A stretch of DNA of 64,000 bases from NCBI GenBank assembly GCA_903813345.2, contig CAIIXF020000003.1, forward strand, positions 23,635,248-23,699,247. The letters run 5' to 3'. Source of the stretch: Owenia fusiformis (Eukaryota > Annelida > Polychaeta > Sabellida > Oweniidae). Positions 21,300 through 33,214 of this stretch are shown one piece after another. Below the pieces are notes generated by a model. It was not told where the DNA came from and ran no database searches. It was given only the letters and a program-made list of their open reading frames with translations. The position numbers and the translations under genes are program-made. Position 1 is the first letter of the stretch, and every line of letters starts with the position of its first letter.

Positions 21300-21540
21300 A
21301 GGCAAGAGGGGAGTTAGTGGGATGAAGCAAGGCAGAAGAAGCTAGGCACAAGTTGAGCTATGTAAGAGAGCTAGGGTTTTTAAGAGGCATAATAGGGGTT
21401 AATATTGTGGGGAGCAGGGGGATGAGGGAGTTAAGTAAGAGGAAAGCCATGCTTAAGGAAGCTAAGTATAAGGGGAGGCATGAGTGGAGCTAGACATAAT
21501 GGGAGGAAGGCATAATAGGAACCAGACATGAGAGATCAGA
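21300..21540 (+). repeat. Purine-rich degenerate tract (240 bp)
   Basis: The + strand is strongly biased to A and G, with loosely repeated words such as GAGCTAGGCA, GGCATAATAGG and GAGGGAGTTAAG. It looks like a decayed minisatellite with unit near 20-30 bp. Confidence 0.5.
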
Positions 21541-21803
21541 ATGACTGAAAATGTTTGAAGTAAAATGTCACATCATCAGAAAATGTTTGCCTAAATTATT
21601 TCGAAAACAGTAATTTGATTACACTATTTTCAAATCCTGGCTTCTATACCCATGTATACTTACGATAAAGTTTTTGTAATATAAGATACATTTAAGTACA
21701 TAATGTTATTTATGCTCATCACCATTCTGAATTACCAGACCCTCTCTTATCTGCCGTTTGCAAGTGGAAAGTTAAAGACAGACAAAGGGGGCATGGTTAT
21801 TGT

Positions 21804-21987
21804 CATGGGCGTAGCGCCCGGTACGCTGGGTACCAGATGGTTGCAAATTCACTCCAAATACAACCATATTTCAAAATTTTCCTGGGGGAGAACCCCCAGA
21901 CACCCCTTAATGCTCATTTTTTGATTCACTCAACTCTTGTTCCTGTGGTGGTGGCGTATTACTTAGAAAAATAGCGCTACGCCCATG
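21804..21987. mobile_element. 184 bp MITE with CATGGGCGTAGCGC ends
   Basis: Perfect 14 bp terminal inverted repeats (CATGGGCGTAGCGC and GCGCTACGCCCATG) are flanked by ATTGT on both sides (21799-21803 and 21988-21992), a possible 5 bp target duplication. Confidence 0.75.
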
Positions 21988-22412
21988 ATTGTGATGGCTC
22001 ATCACAAAAATGCCTCATCTTTACCTTTCTAAGCTTCAATCGTGATTGCATTGCAAGCACTGGACAATGTGTGTATGTGACACTGTGAACACCTTAAAAT
22101 GGGCACACCATGGAGAATGAACACCTCCAATTTGGAAGTGTGTTATAGCATGTATTAGTTAAGCATAACTCACATGTATCTCTGTGGAATGATATATTGG
22201 AATTTTGAAGGTCTCAAATAGCCCAATACCCGGTACTTGAAGTTACAAACAAGTGATTGCAGCTGAAGAATCTATTTTAAATATAATTTTTGGCTTAATA
22301 TGAAAGTCTAAAGTTGCTATTTTTGTTTTTTAAATTTTGAAGCCTTACAAATGCCCAACCAATCCAAATTGCACTTCTAAAATATTTTATTTAATTTTTT
22401 TCTAGTGAAGCA

Positions 22413-23014
22413 TCAAAGATGCTCAGCATCTTTTGGAATCTGGAATTCTTCACTGATTTCAATTTCTGCTACTCCATTTTCATCATCTGATTTATCTAGG
22501 TCAAGGTCACCTAGTTGGTCATCAAGTTCAAGGTCAGCAGATGAAATGGCACTGATTGGTTGTACATCTCCTTTGCATTCATCCACTATATTTGGATGTG
22601 GTTTATGTAGTTCCTTTAAGTTACACAAACTTTTAGCAGCGTATGGTTCAACATATTTAGCTACATAGCTAGGTGTACCCCTTGGATCGTGAACTGGATC
22701 AGTTTTCCAGAATTGCTTTTGAGACGCTGTTAAAGGACGTGTCTTGTTCCGCTTTATTTCCGTTATCAACCAATCTGTAAGTTCCTCATTGAAATACTCG
22801 TGGAAGACATCCAAGATTTTTTGCTTGGATCTAACAAACTTTACTTTTGCAACTGTGTTTTGGTGTAGGAAAACCTTAATAGCCTTCCAGACCCCTTGGA
22901 AGAGAGCGTTGTGATTGAGACAGATGACAAGGCCCAGTCTTTCTGGGTAGTGGTTGGACATCACCTGAGTGACGCCATAGCCAAGCTTGGGACTGCATGC
23001 AGGGACAGTCATAC
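22413..23014 (-). CDS. SEC14-like exon 4 (terminal)
   Basis: Acceptor GTCTTTTTTAG|GTATGAC, then the frame runs to TGA at 22415-22413. It encodes 199 residues: the second half of the lipid domain and the acidic tail. AATAAA at 22391-22386 lies 22 bases past the stop. Confidence 0.92.
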
Positions 23015-26000
23015 CTAAAAAAGACGTACAGAAATTACATGTAGTAGAGCATTTGAAATGATTTCGAATCGTTATTGCAATACGTTGTATTGCTACCGTT
23101 GTATTTACATGAAAAGCCAACAGACTAGAATTAAAATATGTTGATCTTACATGAGGAGATGCCCTCAATAGCAAAATCGCCTTGAGTAATCATCTTTAAA
23201 GAGACACGAAAGGAAAATACAAAGAGAGTGCATTTCAAAGATATCATCTCAGTTATACAATTTTTTTGCTATCATCTTTCTATTTTAACAGTTCTGACTT
23301 GAAGAGCATGTTGTGGTCTCGGGGGTTTGAAACTGCCATCGGAAATTAATTTCATGATTTGTAGGGGTAAATCATATTTTTACTAGATGTTATTTCTTGA
23401 TGCTATTGTAGAGGAAAATTCACATGAAGTAACAGCCTAATTGAGACCTTAGAAATGCAGGTAATCATGTAATAATTAAGCCTCCCTCTAGAATCAACGA
23501 TACCCACATAAGGTAGTTAAATGAGCACCACTTATGTATTAAAATGATTACCCACATATGTATTAAAATGACATCCTAAATATTATTTAAAACGAGTACT
23601 CCGTTATGTACATTTATTGGAACTATAGGATTTTACAGTGCATGTACGATCGAGAATGGACACCTACGATTTACCTGTACAATCTACAATGATGAACACC
23701 AATGAATTACCTGTACAATCTACTATGATGAATTAACACCCACGAATTACGTGTACAATCTATAATGAACACCCACGAATTACCTGTAGAATCTATAATG
23801 AACACCCACAAATTACCTGTACAGTCTTTAATGAGCACCCACTAATTACTTATACAATCTATAATGAACACCCACGGATTACCTGTACAATCTCCAATGA
23901 ACCCCCAAGAATTACCTGTACAATCTATGATAAACACCCACGAATTACCTGTTCAATCTACAATGAACACCCAAAAATTGCCTGACCATATAATGAGCAC
24001 CCACGAATTACCTGTGCAATCTATAATGAAAACCCAGGTATGTATGCCAGGTTTCATTGTTACTTTAGCGTTCTCTATCAAGTATGTGGCATGAGCAATG
24101 GAATCATCAACGTTGTTTCTTCTGCTTGAGGCCTGGGCGAAACAGGAGTAGATCACCGGCCGACCCATCTCATCAAACCCGACTTGCCTCTGAAAACAAT
24201 ATGCAAATCGTTGTCATCCAATTTTTAACCTTAGCTTTATTTTGTTACCACCCCAAGTGGTGGCATATTGTTATAGTCAATAACGTTTTTTGCAGACGAT
24301 GTTCGGCGGTTGGTGTAAGGAGGTCAGCGTTCCCCGGTGATGACATTTTTGCTTGTCAGTGCCTTGTTAAACAATGAAATAATAACGCTGTTCATGTATG
24401 TTTTACTGCATCATCAAAAAACAAATAACAAACAAACAAAGATAAAAGTTAAACAATCAATTAATAAACGATGCATATACATTTCTAGTTTCTCTTTGAT
24501 TCTCAACAGTCTTTACCCTGCGTGCAGAGTCTAGTTCAACGAAGCTCTCTTTTAAGAAGTGAAGTTAAACGAATGCAAAGGGTAAACAGTCTTGATTCTG
24601 GTGTTGCAATATTGATCTTCCTTACTTGTGGATTTATTACTTTTAGATATCCTTTGAATAGTAGGAATTCTGTTCCCTTGGAACGTATATAGCCACCTAC
24701 CATGTTATGAAAACCAGGTTTTTCATGGCACCATCTGCAATCCATTGTCAGAGGTTTGTTTTTCCTTCGCCATTCCACAGCATTCTTTAACAGCTTCTCT
24801 GCCTTGTCTAGGTCCCACTCTCTCGCCTTTAAGAAACGTACCAACCTTGAGATGAAAGTAACATATTTTATACGTTCATTTGGGTATTCATTGTACAGTT
24901 CATGAAATAGTTAATCTCAGCTGATACTAGTCTCATACTAATGTCCGATCATAACTTCGAATAAGAGTTGCGTTTCAAATATTTATTGTGTGACATATAC
25001 GAGACCATTGTCAATGCTACCAGGGAGAATCGGACCTGCAGGCCTTACAATTTATACATGTTTTTTCTGTTTCGGACAATTCGATATATGATGTATATTG
25101 TTTAGTTCCTCAAAGAAATCAACAAATATTTCGTTGCGGTTTTATCTTTACATCGTTTTTTCAATCACCGCCATCACTTTTCAAACGACGTTAACATAAT
25201 AAAACTTAATTTGGATATCATTCACCATTTATTAAGCAGTAAAAATTAATTTGCTCCATGGGTGACAAATTATTTCAAGTTTCCTGGTGAATGTCGAGTC
25301 TCACATCATACGAATGTAATTATACTCGATCTGTCTACATGGGGTGTAATATGGAATAGGACTTAACGGACAATATCTTCGTCTGTCATCTCCCGAAGGA
25401 GATACGTCACTGCGAAACATAACATGGTAACTTTATCATTATAAATCAAAAGATGCTCCCAAGCCTCTCATTGATCATCATACTGTAATCGTTTGACTAT
25501 AATGAATGATTTCATATTTGATGGATGTACGTTTACAAAGGAGCACAGGAGACTACAAGCCTAGTAGTTGAAACGAGAAAATAATGTACTTTCAGTTTAA
25601 GCTATTTATGGCTTCCCTCTCAATTGAATGAAGTAGTTATAATTATAAAATATAATAACACAATTACACAATTTTTCGTGACAATGTCACATAATATAGC
25701 CAAATATTACCGCACAGAAGGCCATAGATATCATCGGGAATAGTAAAATTTGACAATCCAAATGATTTTATTGTAATCATATCACATATCCAAATATTGT
25801 CTATGTTTATACTGCTAAACATTCAATTGAAAATTTTACCTTTTCACTCATATTTTGGGCTTGAAATAGTTTTAGAAATGATAAAACGAATCCTACTTGA
25901 GCAGCCATTTTGAATTTAAAATTCCAAAATGACCCCCACAATAACTTTATCTAACATTGCTGCTATAGAGAAAAAATATTAAAAGTCGACTTTGATTTTT

Positions 26001-26431
26001 GTAAAAACGATTCAATCCTCCTAGAATAATGAAAAAGCATTCTATCTCTAAATTCATATGTAGTCTCCTAAATGCGATAGCTCGCATTTTATCCCATGCC
26101 CGCAATGTTAAAGATTCGAATATACGCTTCAAAAGTATGGTCAATATGACAACTTTTATTTAACCATTTTACATGTAGCTATCACAGGATAGTTTGCATT
26201 CGAATAGTTCTTTATGATGTGCCAACAGCGTAAAATATATTTGACGCTCTCCGTTAATGTTTAGAGTATGAATTTACAGGTACTTACCATGTTCCTTATC
26301 TTCAATCAAAACCGAAATATAGAATTAACTTACGTTTCTGGATTCGTGAAGAATTCTGGTTCTCCTTCAAGAGGCTCCACGCGCTCCATTCTCTTACGTA
26401 GCTCCTCTATAGCACTGGGCTTTTCAGCCAT
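22413..26431 (-). CDS. SEC14-like CRAL-TRIO lipid-transfer protein, 4 exons, 340 aa
   Basis: A cytosolic SEC14-type phosphoinositide/lipid-transfer protein. Exons on the minus strand: 26431-26334, 24845-24701, 24189-24012, 23014-22413; every junction keeps frame with GT/AG sites. The N-terminal CRAL-TRIO-N helix bundle shows ETLVRFLKAREWDLDKAEKL (about 32-51) and AVEWRR. The lipid-binding domain runs from about 82 (RQVGFDEMGRPVIY) to 225, with HTWVFIIDCTG (131-141), VMSNHYPERLG (158-168) and FVRSKQKI. The tail beyond 290 is acidic and probably disordered (DLELDDQLGDLDLDKSDDEN). There is no GOLD domain, so it differs from SEC14L1-type proteins. The binding ligand cannot be told. Intron 3 contains the minisatellite described separately. 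Confidence 0.9.
23652..24031. repeat. 33 bp minisatellite seeded on a splice donor, about 11 units
   Basis: The unit on the + strand is GAACACCCACGAATTACCTG then TACAATCTATAAT. Eleven units, one shortened to 30 bp, run from intron 3 into the 3' end of exon 3 of the SEC14-like gene. On the gene's strand each unit reads as the exon end plus CAG|GTAATTCG, so most units carry a copy of the 5' splice site. Confidence 0.9.
24012..24189 (-). CDS. SEC14-like exon 3
   Basis: Acceptor GTTTTCAG|AGGCAAG, donor GCACAG|GTAATT. It encodes residues 82-140 and the first base of Gly141. Its last 25 bases and the first 8 intron bases form the first unit of the adjoining 33 bp tandem array. Confidence 0.9.
24701..24845 (-). 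CDS. SEC14-like exon 2
   Basis: Acceptor TTTCATCTCAAG|GTTGGTACG, donor AACATG|GTAGGT; 48 codons (LVRFLKAREW ... PGFHNM) forming the CRAL-TRIO-N region. Confidence 0.9.
24846..26333. other. SEC14-like intron 1
   Basis: AT-rich, no exon or complete element recognised. A 38 bp word (TTAAGAAGTGAAG ... AATGCAAA) near 24550 (intron 2 side) recurs near 26483 just outside exon 1, both in the same orientation. Confidence 0.4.
26334..26431 (-). CDS. SEC14-like exon 1 (coding)
   Basis: ATG at 26431-26429 (AACAAGATGGCTGAA) to CCAGAAAC|GTAAG. It encodes 32 residues (MAEKPSAIEELRKRMERVEP and onward to NPE) plus two bases of Thr33. A TTTTAAG just upstream could be an acceptor for a leader exon. Confidence 0.85.
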
Positions 26432-26831
26432 CTTGTTGGTTTGCTCTTTGGTTAGTTGTAGACCTTAAAACAAAATGCTCTCATTTAAGAAGTGAAGCCA
26501 AACAAATGCAAATGCTGAAATGGCATTCCGTTGGTAGCCAGGGCCATGGACTTAGAGAAATGAACTGAAATTTCCAATTGACTCAAAGTTCTCACCACCC
26601 TCATTTATCCATCAGATGAACAAATATAAATCCTCAGAGCGAATCTCGGAAAATTGTTGTACAAGATTCGTTATTTACAATTAAATAGTGAAATCTGTGA
26701 ATGGCGCCACTTGAATTTGGTGTGGGGCATATTCTCAAATTGATTCCTCCGCTATTTTGACATGTTCGAAAAAAGATCACGGCTGAAACTCCCTAAATCA
26801 CAAGAGGTTTCATTGAAGTACAGAAATAGAG

Positions 26832-26973
26832 ATTATCCTATATGAGGTTCAGGATACTGGGATTATCCCGAGGCAAATATAATATATTTGCCCGAGGGCC
26901 GCAGGTCCCGAGGGAAAATATATCATATTGGCCAAGGGATAATCCCAATATCCTGAACCGACTATAGGATAAT
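26832..26973. mobile_element. Foldback element with GCAGGTCCCGAGGG centre
   Basis: The left arm ATTATCCTATATGAGGTTCA and GGATACTGGGATTATCCC is inverted at 26925-26973 (GGGATAATCCCAATATCC, TGAACCGACTATAGGATAAT). The GC-rich centre (CCCGAGGGCCGCAGGTCCCG) is itself palindromic. It lies about 400 bp upstream of the SEC14-like start codon. Confidence 0.75.
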
Positions 26974-27261
26974 ATGTTTATCCCATACCAATCTTGGTCA
27001 TCTGGTTCACATTGTTCAATCGTGGAAATATTTTAGAATATTCATGTCCAATTTCGTTTCTTGGCCGTGGTCAGATTTTCCTGTTCTCTCAAATATTCCG
27101 ACATTTATTTTCTGGAATTTTTTGATTGATTAAGTGGATGTTCCTTCCCTTTTTTAAACCATCAAACAGATCCCGATTGTCTGTGTTTTCCCCATTGTCG
27201 TTTACAGTCATTACGCGAACGTTACAAATTATGAACAAATATGCGAGCGGAGATTATGACG

Positions 27262-27325
27262 TAGCGGGCAGATATACTATATCTGCCCGCTCGGAGCGGG
27301 ACGTAAAGCTATATCTGCCCGCTGA
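27262..27325. repeat. Palindrome AGCGGGCAGATATA
   Basis: AGCGGGCAGATATACTATATCTGCCCGCT is a near-perfect palindrome at 27263-27291, followed by a third ATATCTGCCCGCT at about 27311. Related GCGGGCAGATATATATATG occurs near 34455, so it is a dispersed foldback family. Confidence 0.6.
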
Positions 27326-27449
27326 TGAAAATATAAGTTTTTACAAACCGGCTTTATGTACCTGTAACACGTCCAAGTATGGGATAAAAACTGATATGGA
27401 CTATACTATATACTATTAGTAGTACTATATAGTACTACTATAGTATATT

Positions 27450-28238
27450 GGACTCCCTTCGTTTTACGTCCTTGGATATTTCTAGAATTTTCTAGAATTT
27501 CTACATTGATATAACTGATGACTAAAACAACTTTGCAAACATTTAGCCATTTATCTTGCAAACGATTCTGAAAACAAAATACATTTCTTGCAATGGAGTA
27601 CTTTACTGATTGAGGCCATGGTATGATTTCTCCTTCGGGAACATGTGAGAACTACCACTTGCTAGTACGTACCGGTACGTGATATGGCAATGCTAAGGAT
27701 GTAATAGCTACTGTAATTTGTTTCGTTGCTTTGAGACAGTTAAGACAACATTTTCATTTTTCTATTCGTCGATTGATCCGCTCTGTGTATTACTATCAGT
27801 CTTATAACTGAATTAAATAAAGTTAAGCGCTGGATATGGAAAACGGTATGTTGTTAACCATAAACTGTTCAAGCAATTTATTTATTACACATTTATCGAT
27901 TAAGCATTTGAAGCTTAAGGTTTACACCGACCTAGCTTGTATCCCAGAATTGAATCTGTTGTAAGATCTCTTTATTGTTTTTATAGAAAATCCCAGTAGT
28001 TGCTTTAAACCAATTCCAAAAAGCGTAGGACGATTTACCAAAATATTTGATTGACAGCTTAATTACATTTTTTAGAATGCGTTGCCTAGGGATTTATTTA
28101 TTTTACGTTAATGAGAAACGTCAAAGCTGTGCACTTCTAATGTCTCTGGTAGTACTATGCTACTCTACTTGGTTTGCATAAATCTTTATCCCCTAACATG
28201 CTTCATCCCCCATGTGTAGAGATACTGATGCTGGTATG
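27450..28238. other. Intergenic, nothing recognised
   Basis: AT-rich sequence without a supported exon or repeat. Confidence 0.4.
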
Positions 28239-28432
28239 TTTAAAGGCAGAATCAGAGCTATGGGAGTGACAAAATTAAAGGCAACATATACGACTGACTA
28301 ACAAATATATTCCTTACAATCTCGAATTCAATATCTCTCAAAAGATCCGCAAAAATATTTGAGTCAAAGATATTCTAAAATTTAAACAGTTTTTTGTTTA
28401 GCTTGCTCGCTAGATCTGATTCTCCCTTTAAA
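28239..28432. mobile_element. TTAA-type MITE, copy 1
   Basis: Starts TTTAAAGGCAGAATCAGA and ends TCTGATTCTCCCTTTAAA. The inner sequence (GTGACAAAATTA, CAATATCTCTCAAAAGAT) is shared with the inverted copy at 29471-29839. TTAA at each tip suggests a piggyBac/Kolobok-style duplication. Confidence 0.7.
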
Positions 28433-29470
28433 GCAGTTCTACATGATGAAAAATTAAAATGGCTTCCTAACTGCAGTCCCATAATTATTGGTAATCCTAA
28501 TTAGCTCCCCATATTGTTAAGGTTTACATTAATCAATTTCCCTCAGAGGCATATGTGTACCTTGATTTTGAGAATAGGGTTAATTATCGTTTAAAATGTA
28601 TGTAGAAAATGACGCAAATCATTGGACTTAATTTTCTATGCTCAATCTAGGTACAAATATGCACTGTTTGAAAATTGATAATGAACACGTGACTTGTAAC
28701 TCCAATGAGGAAGCGTAACTGAGAGACCGTAAGATCTTAAGGGAGGGGTTAATTCAAGACTAGCTTCACTCGAAATATTTTGGACACCCATTTCAATACA
28801 ACTGTCCATCGCTGGGTTCTATTTATCTTTTATTTCCTCTTACTTGAACGTCTAATCATATTCCATTAAGATGAAGTCAATGGATACATATACATTACGT
28901 CTAATATTGAAACCATCAATACATTGTTTTTCCAAATCTAATATAACAATGATTTACGCTAGTTTATATTGATTGAAATGGAATAGCACAATGACCTTTA
29001 AAGGATAATTTCTATATGTGAATACTATACTATGTGGAATGTTGTACCGTATATGTTTCAATGGCGCTAGTTCTTTGGCACTGGCATTTATCATTGTCGT
29101 TGTGAAACTCTTCAAATTGTCTATTTTATTCACTTTAGTCGAGACCTTAATATCTTATTTTAATTTGTCATTTAATAATATTGCACTTTAAACTCTAGTG
29201 TTTACCAAGTACATTCAGTATGAAGTATTAATTAATTGAGTTTTTTGCGATAATAGAAACAGCATTCGTGCAAACAAGAGGCCTATTTGCTCACTACTTA
29301 AGCACTCGACTTTATTTAACTTTTTTATGTTTTGTTACACGTTTAACAGTAAAACTTGTCTTTTTGCATATTTTCTAATGTTAAACATTTCCTATTTTAA
29401 ATCTTAAGATCAGATACTATTTTATTCCAACTGCCTCCATGTTCGGATTTCTGACACTGGCTAGGATATC

Positions 29471-29839
29471 TTAAAGAGAGAATCAGATCTAGCGAGCAGC
29501 CTAACAAAAAAAATGTTTCAATTTTAGAATATTACTGGCTCATGTCATTCCTTTTCATGTCTATTTTCTAAAAACACCCAAAGTGCACAGTTTATTTCGG
29601 GAAAACTTGAGATTTTTACAACTTTTCTATAAGAATGATTACCATTCTTATTATTTAGGAGAATTTAAACATTTTCACCCTTTTTTGCACTTTGAATCCC
29701 TTATAACTTCACCAATTCAAAACATATCGTGAATCTTTTGGGAGATATTGTATTTGAGATTGTTAGGAATAGATTGGTAGGTCAATTGTACATGTTGCTT
29801 GTAATTTTGTCACCCCCATAGATCTGATTCTGCCTTTAA
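29471..29839. mobile_element. TTAA-type MITE, copy 2 (longer, inverted)
   Basis: Starts TTAAAGAGAGAATCAGATCT and ends AGATCTGATTCTGCCTTTAA. It is about 370 bp and matches copy 1 in the outer parts in opposite orientation, with about 170 bp more in the middle. Confidence 0.7.
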
Positions 29840-29902
29840 GTACCAAACACTTTCGCATGATCTCGAAAGTGTGCAAACTTCATAGGGTAGTTCTTGCTTA
29901 TA

Positions 29903-29982
29903 TATACGAGAGGTGATTCAAATGTAATGAACATAATTTCCTACAAAATCTCGTCCATTACTTTTGAATCACCCCTCGTATA
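29903..29982. mobile_element. 80 bp mariner-like palindromic MITE
   Basis: TATACGAGAGGTGATTCAAA and GTAATG, then CATTAC and TTTGAATCACCCCTCGTATA. The terminal inverted repeats of about 27 bp take up most of the element; TA at both edges. The TACGAGGGGTG(A)TTCAAAA-type end recalls mariner. Confidence 0.65.
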
Positions 29983-30261
29983 TTGCTATCAGTCCAAATG
30001 ACATAATCATGCACGATGCAGGGGAAAGTAGGGGAGACCGGAGATATGATATGGTTTGTACTTTACACATATCATACGATAGACCTTTGGATGTTTTTGA
30101 TGATCAACCTTCAGACAAAATGACATTCCAAAATTAATATTGTCATCTTTGACGTATACGCCGACGTAACTCAAATTTTTAGCAATACACATTAGTATCA
30201 TTTTTCACGTTTCATTACTAGTAATTAAAAGTCCGACACTAATGGTGTTATACACAATCAT

Positions 30262-30490
30262 TTAATCTATACAACCCCCAAAGTAACTTTATTATTTGTA
30301 ACCCCCAACGTAACTATATTCTCTATAACCCCACTGTAACTTTATTTTATACAACTTTCAAAATACTTTGGCTTATTCTATACAACCCCTTAAGAAACTA
30401 TATTCTCCACAACTCTCCAAGCATCTCTTCAACCTTCAAATTAATTATATTCAAATATACAGCCCCCAAAGTAACTATATTCTTTCTCAA
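30262..30490 (+). repeat. Degenerate minisatellite, unit about 30 bp
   Basis: Repeats of CTATACAACCCCCAAAGTAA and CTTTATT-like words occur about seven times with substitutions and small indels. Confidence 0.65.
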
Positions 30491-33214
30491 GCAAAATACA
30501 CCGACCCAGAACGATTAGTGCCCCATTCAGATACAAGCTGTGAACCACGAGGGATATTAATATAAGGTATTTAATTAATCAAATACAATATGAAACTTAT
30601 CTGATATATGAATGCCACGTCCTGTTTTCTTTAATCAATTAAAGAAAACGTTATCCCGTCGTTATGATACAACTAAACAGCTTTATTGAAAACAAAAATG
30701 TTCCAGACTCACAATTCATTGTGATACACAAAAAATAATGTAATTGAAATATCGAGGGTCATCACCGTACAGATGACAAAATAAGCAAACCAAAGCAAGC
30801 AAAAGGCATGCAGTTAAATCGATAGCTAAAAATTACACGTCGACAAAGTGGATAAGTTTGAGCAATAATTTACTATAATTCACTTACTTTGTTTTTAGCT
30901 TGCAACAAGGGTCGAGGCAATCTGACAGCTTGCAGTTTGTGGTTTACGTGGCAAGTCGACCAGACACATCAAGATCGAGCAATAAGAAAGTTGATCATTT
31001 ATTTTCAGTCACTTATTTCAATATCATATTGTTTGATGATTAACCAATATCTGAATGCAACTACAATGCGTATATTAATATCCAGCCGTATCTGCTGTAT
31101 TGGAATAAATCCAGATGTTCCATCGTTTACAAACAGCGCTCAATACAATGTTGAAGTCCTATTGTAAAACAAGTGAATTTTCATTTCACTTATCTCAGAT
31201 TGATAATCCAATTGACCAAAGTGATGAAAATTTGTAGAACTAGATTTTTCTGTTTAAATTCATGTGGCCTTTTCCCCAAAGACACTAAAACAATATAATA
31301 TACTAGTACATAATAATTATCTGTAAATTTCTAAATATGAAATCATCATTTTAATTCTTGCAGTATCGTTCATACGTTTCAGGGTGTAAAAGCAAAGGTG
31401 CAAAACGGTTTGAATGATTGATTGCAATAAAACCATCTGAGTGAATGCACTTTCGCAAGAAATGACTCCATCTGAGCCTATGTGATCGCTTATTCAACAC
31501 AATTAATGGATATTGTCAGTACTTTTATTTGAATTGTGCGACCGAGAAGCTTTCGTATTTGAATCATTTGCCGCAAGCTCTCGCCAAAGACATGCTTTAC
31601 AAGCAAGTAGAAATATTTTTGTTATTTATAGATGGAACTCTTATCTGTCGTTTGAAGGAATGTTAGTTGTACATACTACAGGCCCGTAGGCGTAGCCAGG
31701 ATTTCCTAGTAAAGTGGTGGAGGGTAACTTAAAAAGGGGTTGGGGGAGGAAAATACTAACCTTGGATGAAGAGCTTCATCCGAGTACAAACCAAATAATA
31801 AGTGGCAATTGGCATTCTTAACATGAGCTTTTCTTCGTTAAAAACGAGACATTCGGGCATCAAAATTAGGTCTCTACCGTAACTCCATGGATTATGACAG
31901 ATTGATATTTTTATCATCTTGAGGACTGTAAGAGTAAAACAAAGTCCATATGATTATGACTTTTTACGTGGTTTTCAAAAAGATATATTTTCCAAAAATA
32001 ATACCTTTAAGAACGGAGAATAGATATGTTCTTTCCACACGGAAGATTCTATTTATTCCTAGGATCACTTCCTTGCTGAAATCAAGAGTTTGAGGTAATT
32101 CTGTATGTTCAGTTTTATGGCTTCCCAGTTGGAGTCCCATGTTATTTTCAGGAACACTTAACTCATTCCATACATGGTGTACTTCTTTCAGTTTTGCACA
32201 AAGGGTACACAAATGTACCTCGATAACTAGTTGAGAGGAAACAATTTTCTAAAATGTATGAAAATTCAGTGACCTACTTTTCAAAAGTACAAAAATGTAG
32301 GTCATTGAACGTTCTCCTTTTTTATATATAAGAATATTCATTAACCTCTTATCAGTGATAATCAAGGATTGTAATTATTTGTGCAAAACCGAAACATGGT
32401 ACTCCAATTAGGAAGCCATTTAAATGTCTAAACATACGGAACTACCTTAATTACAGTGTATATCACTTCCCTATGAAAGCTTCGAAAACACCTGTATACC
32501 TAAAGATATATGTTTGTATGACAGCATTTGGTTTAAAGAAGCAACGTTTATAAAACAGCTTTCATACAGCTTAGATTCCCAGGAAATTTTACATCTGCAA
32601 GAAAGAAGAAAAGAGGCACGATTGCATATATTTGCAATGAATGTATTTTTGGATTTTGCTATATGGCTAATATGCTTATGCCTGGGTGTTTTACACCGTT
32701 ATTAAAAGATGGCACCTTTATTAAGTAATACAATAATTTTGGATAATGGCTTGGGATAGTTGTGGTTTGTTTTCCTTATGACTGATATACACCTAGATAT
32801 GTTTTCTTTTTCTTGCTAGGTTCTTTAACAATTTTTGGTCTTTTCCCTTTAGCAATTGTAATACATATCCATATAAAGTAAGTTACTATGCTATTTCCTT
32901 TTTTAAATACTAGTTTGGTTTAAAGGCATTTACTCTCACATTGTGCATGCTTTGAAAAACGGCAGAATGTTATATCATTTTTATTCAAAAGAAAATTTAT
33001 TGAAGCAATGTTTTATTACAATATCATTTATATTTAATATTTACCTCACAGAATTATTGTACCTACCGTAGTGAGCATTCATGTAAGAATATACATGTAC
33101 ATCTTTGATTCGCGAAAATATAAAAATCGGATGAGGCCATATTAACGAGGGGATTGATAATATATAGAAGAAAGACAAATTTCTCATCCGATTGATTTCT
33201 TCAAATCACAACTA
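30491..33214. other. Intergenic, no supported gene
   Basis: AT-rich. A minus-strand open frame at 32212-31964 has a protein-like composition but no recognised domain, start or splice partner. A hAT-like terminus (GGCGTAGCCAGGATTT) lies at about 31689. A dispersed repeat (copy 2 of 4) lies near 32745-32880. Confidence 0.4.
32745..32880 (+). repeat. Dispersed repeat, copy 2 of 4
   Basis: Contains GGTTTGTTTTCCTTATGACT, TAGATATGTTTTCTTTTTC and AGCAATTGTAATAC, shared with the copies near 10.9, 54.0 and 60.7 kb. Confidence 0.5.

Noticed and set aside
22405-22668. 87-codon plus-strand frame rich in serine
   Set aside because: It is the antisense shadow of the acidic C-terminal tail of the SEC14-like protein.
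31964-32212. Minus-strand 82-codon frame with protein-like composition
   Set aside because: No recognised domain, no neighbouring exon in phase and no clear acceptor; left as uncertain intergenic sequence.
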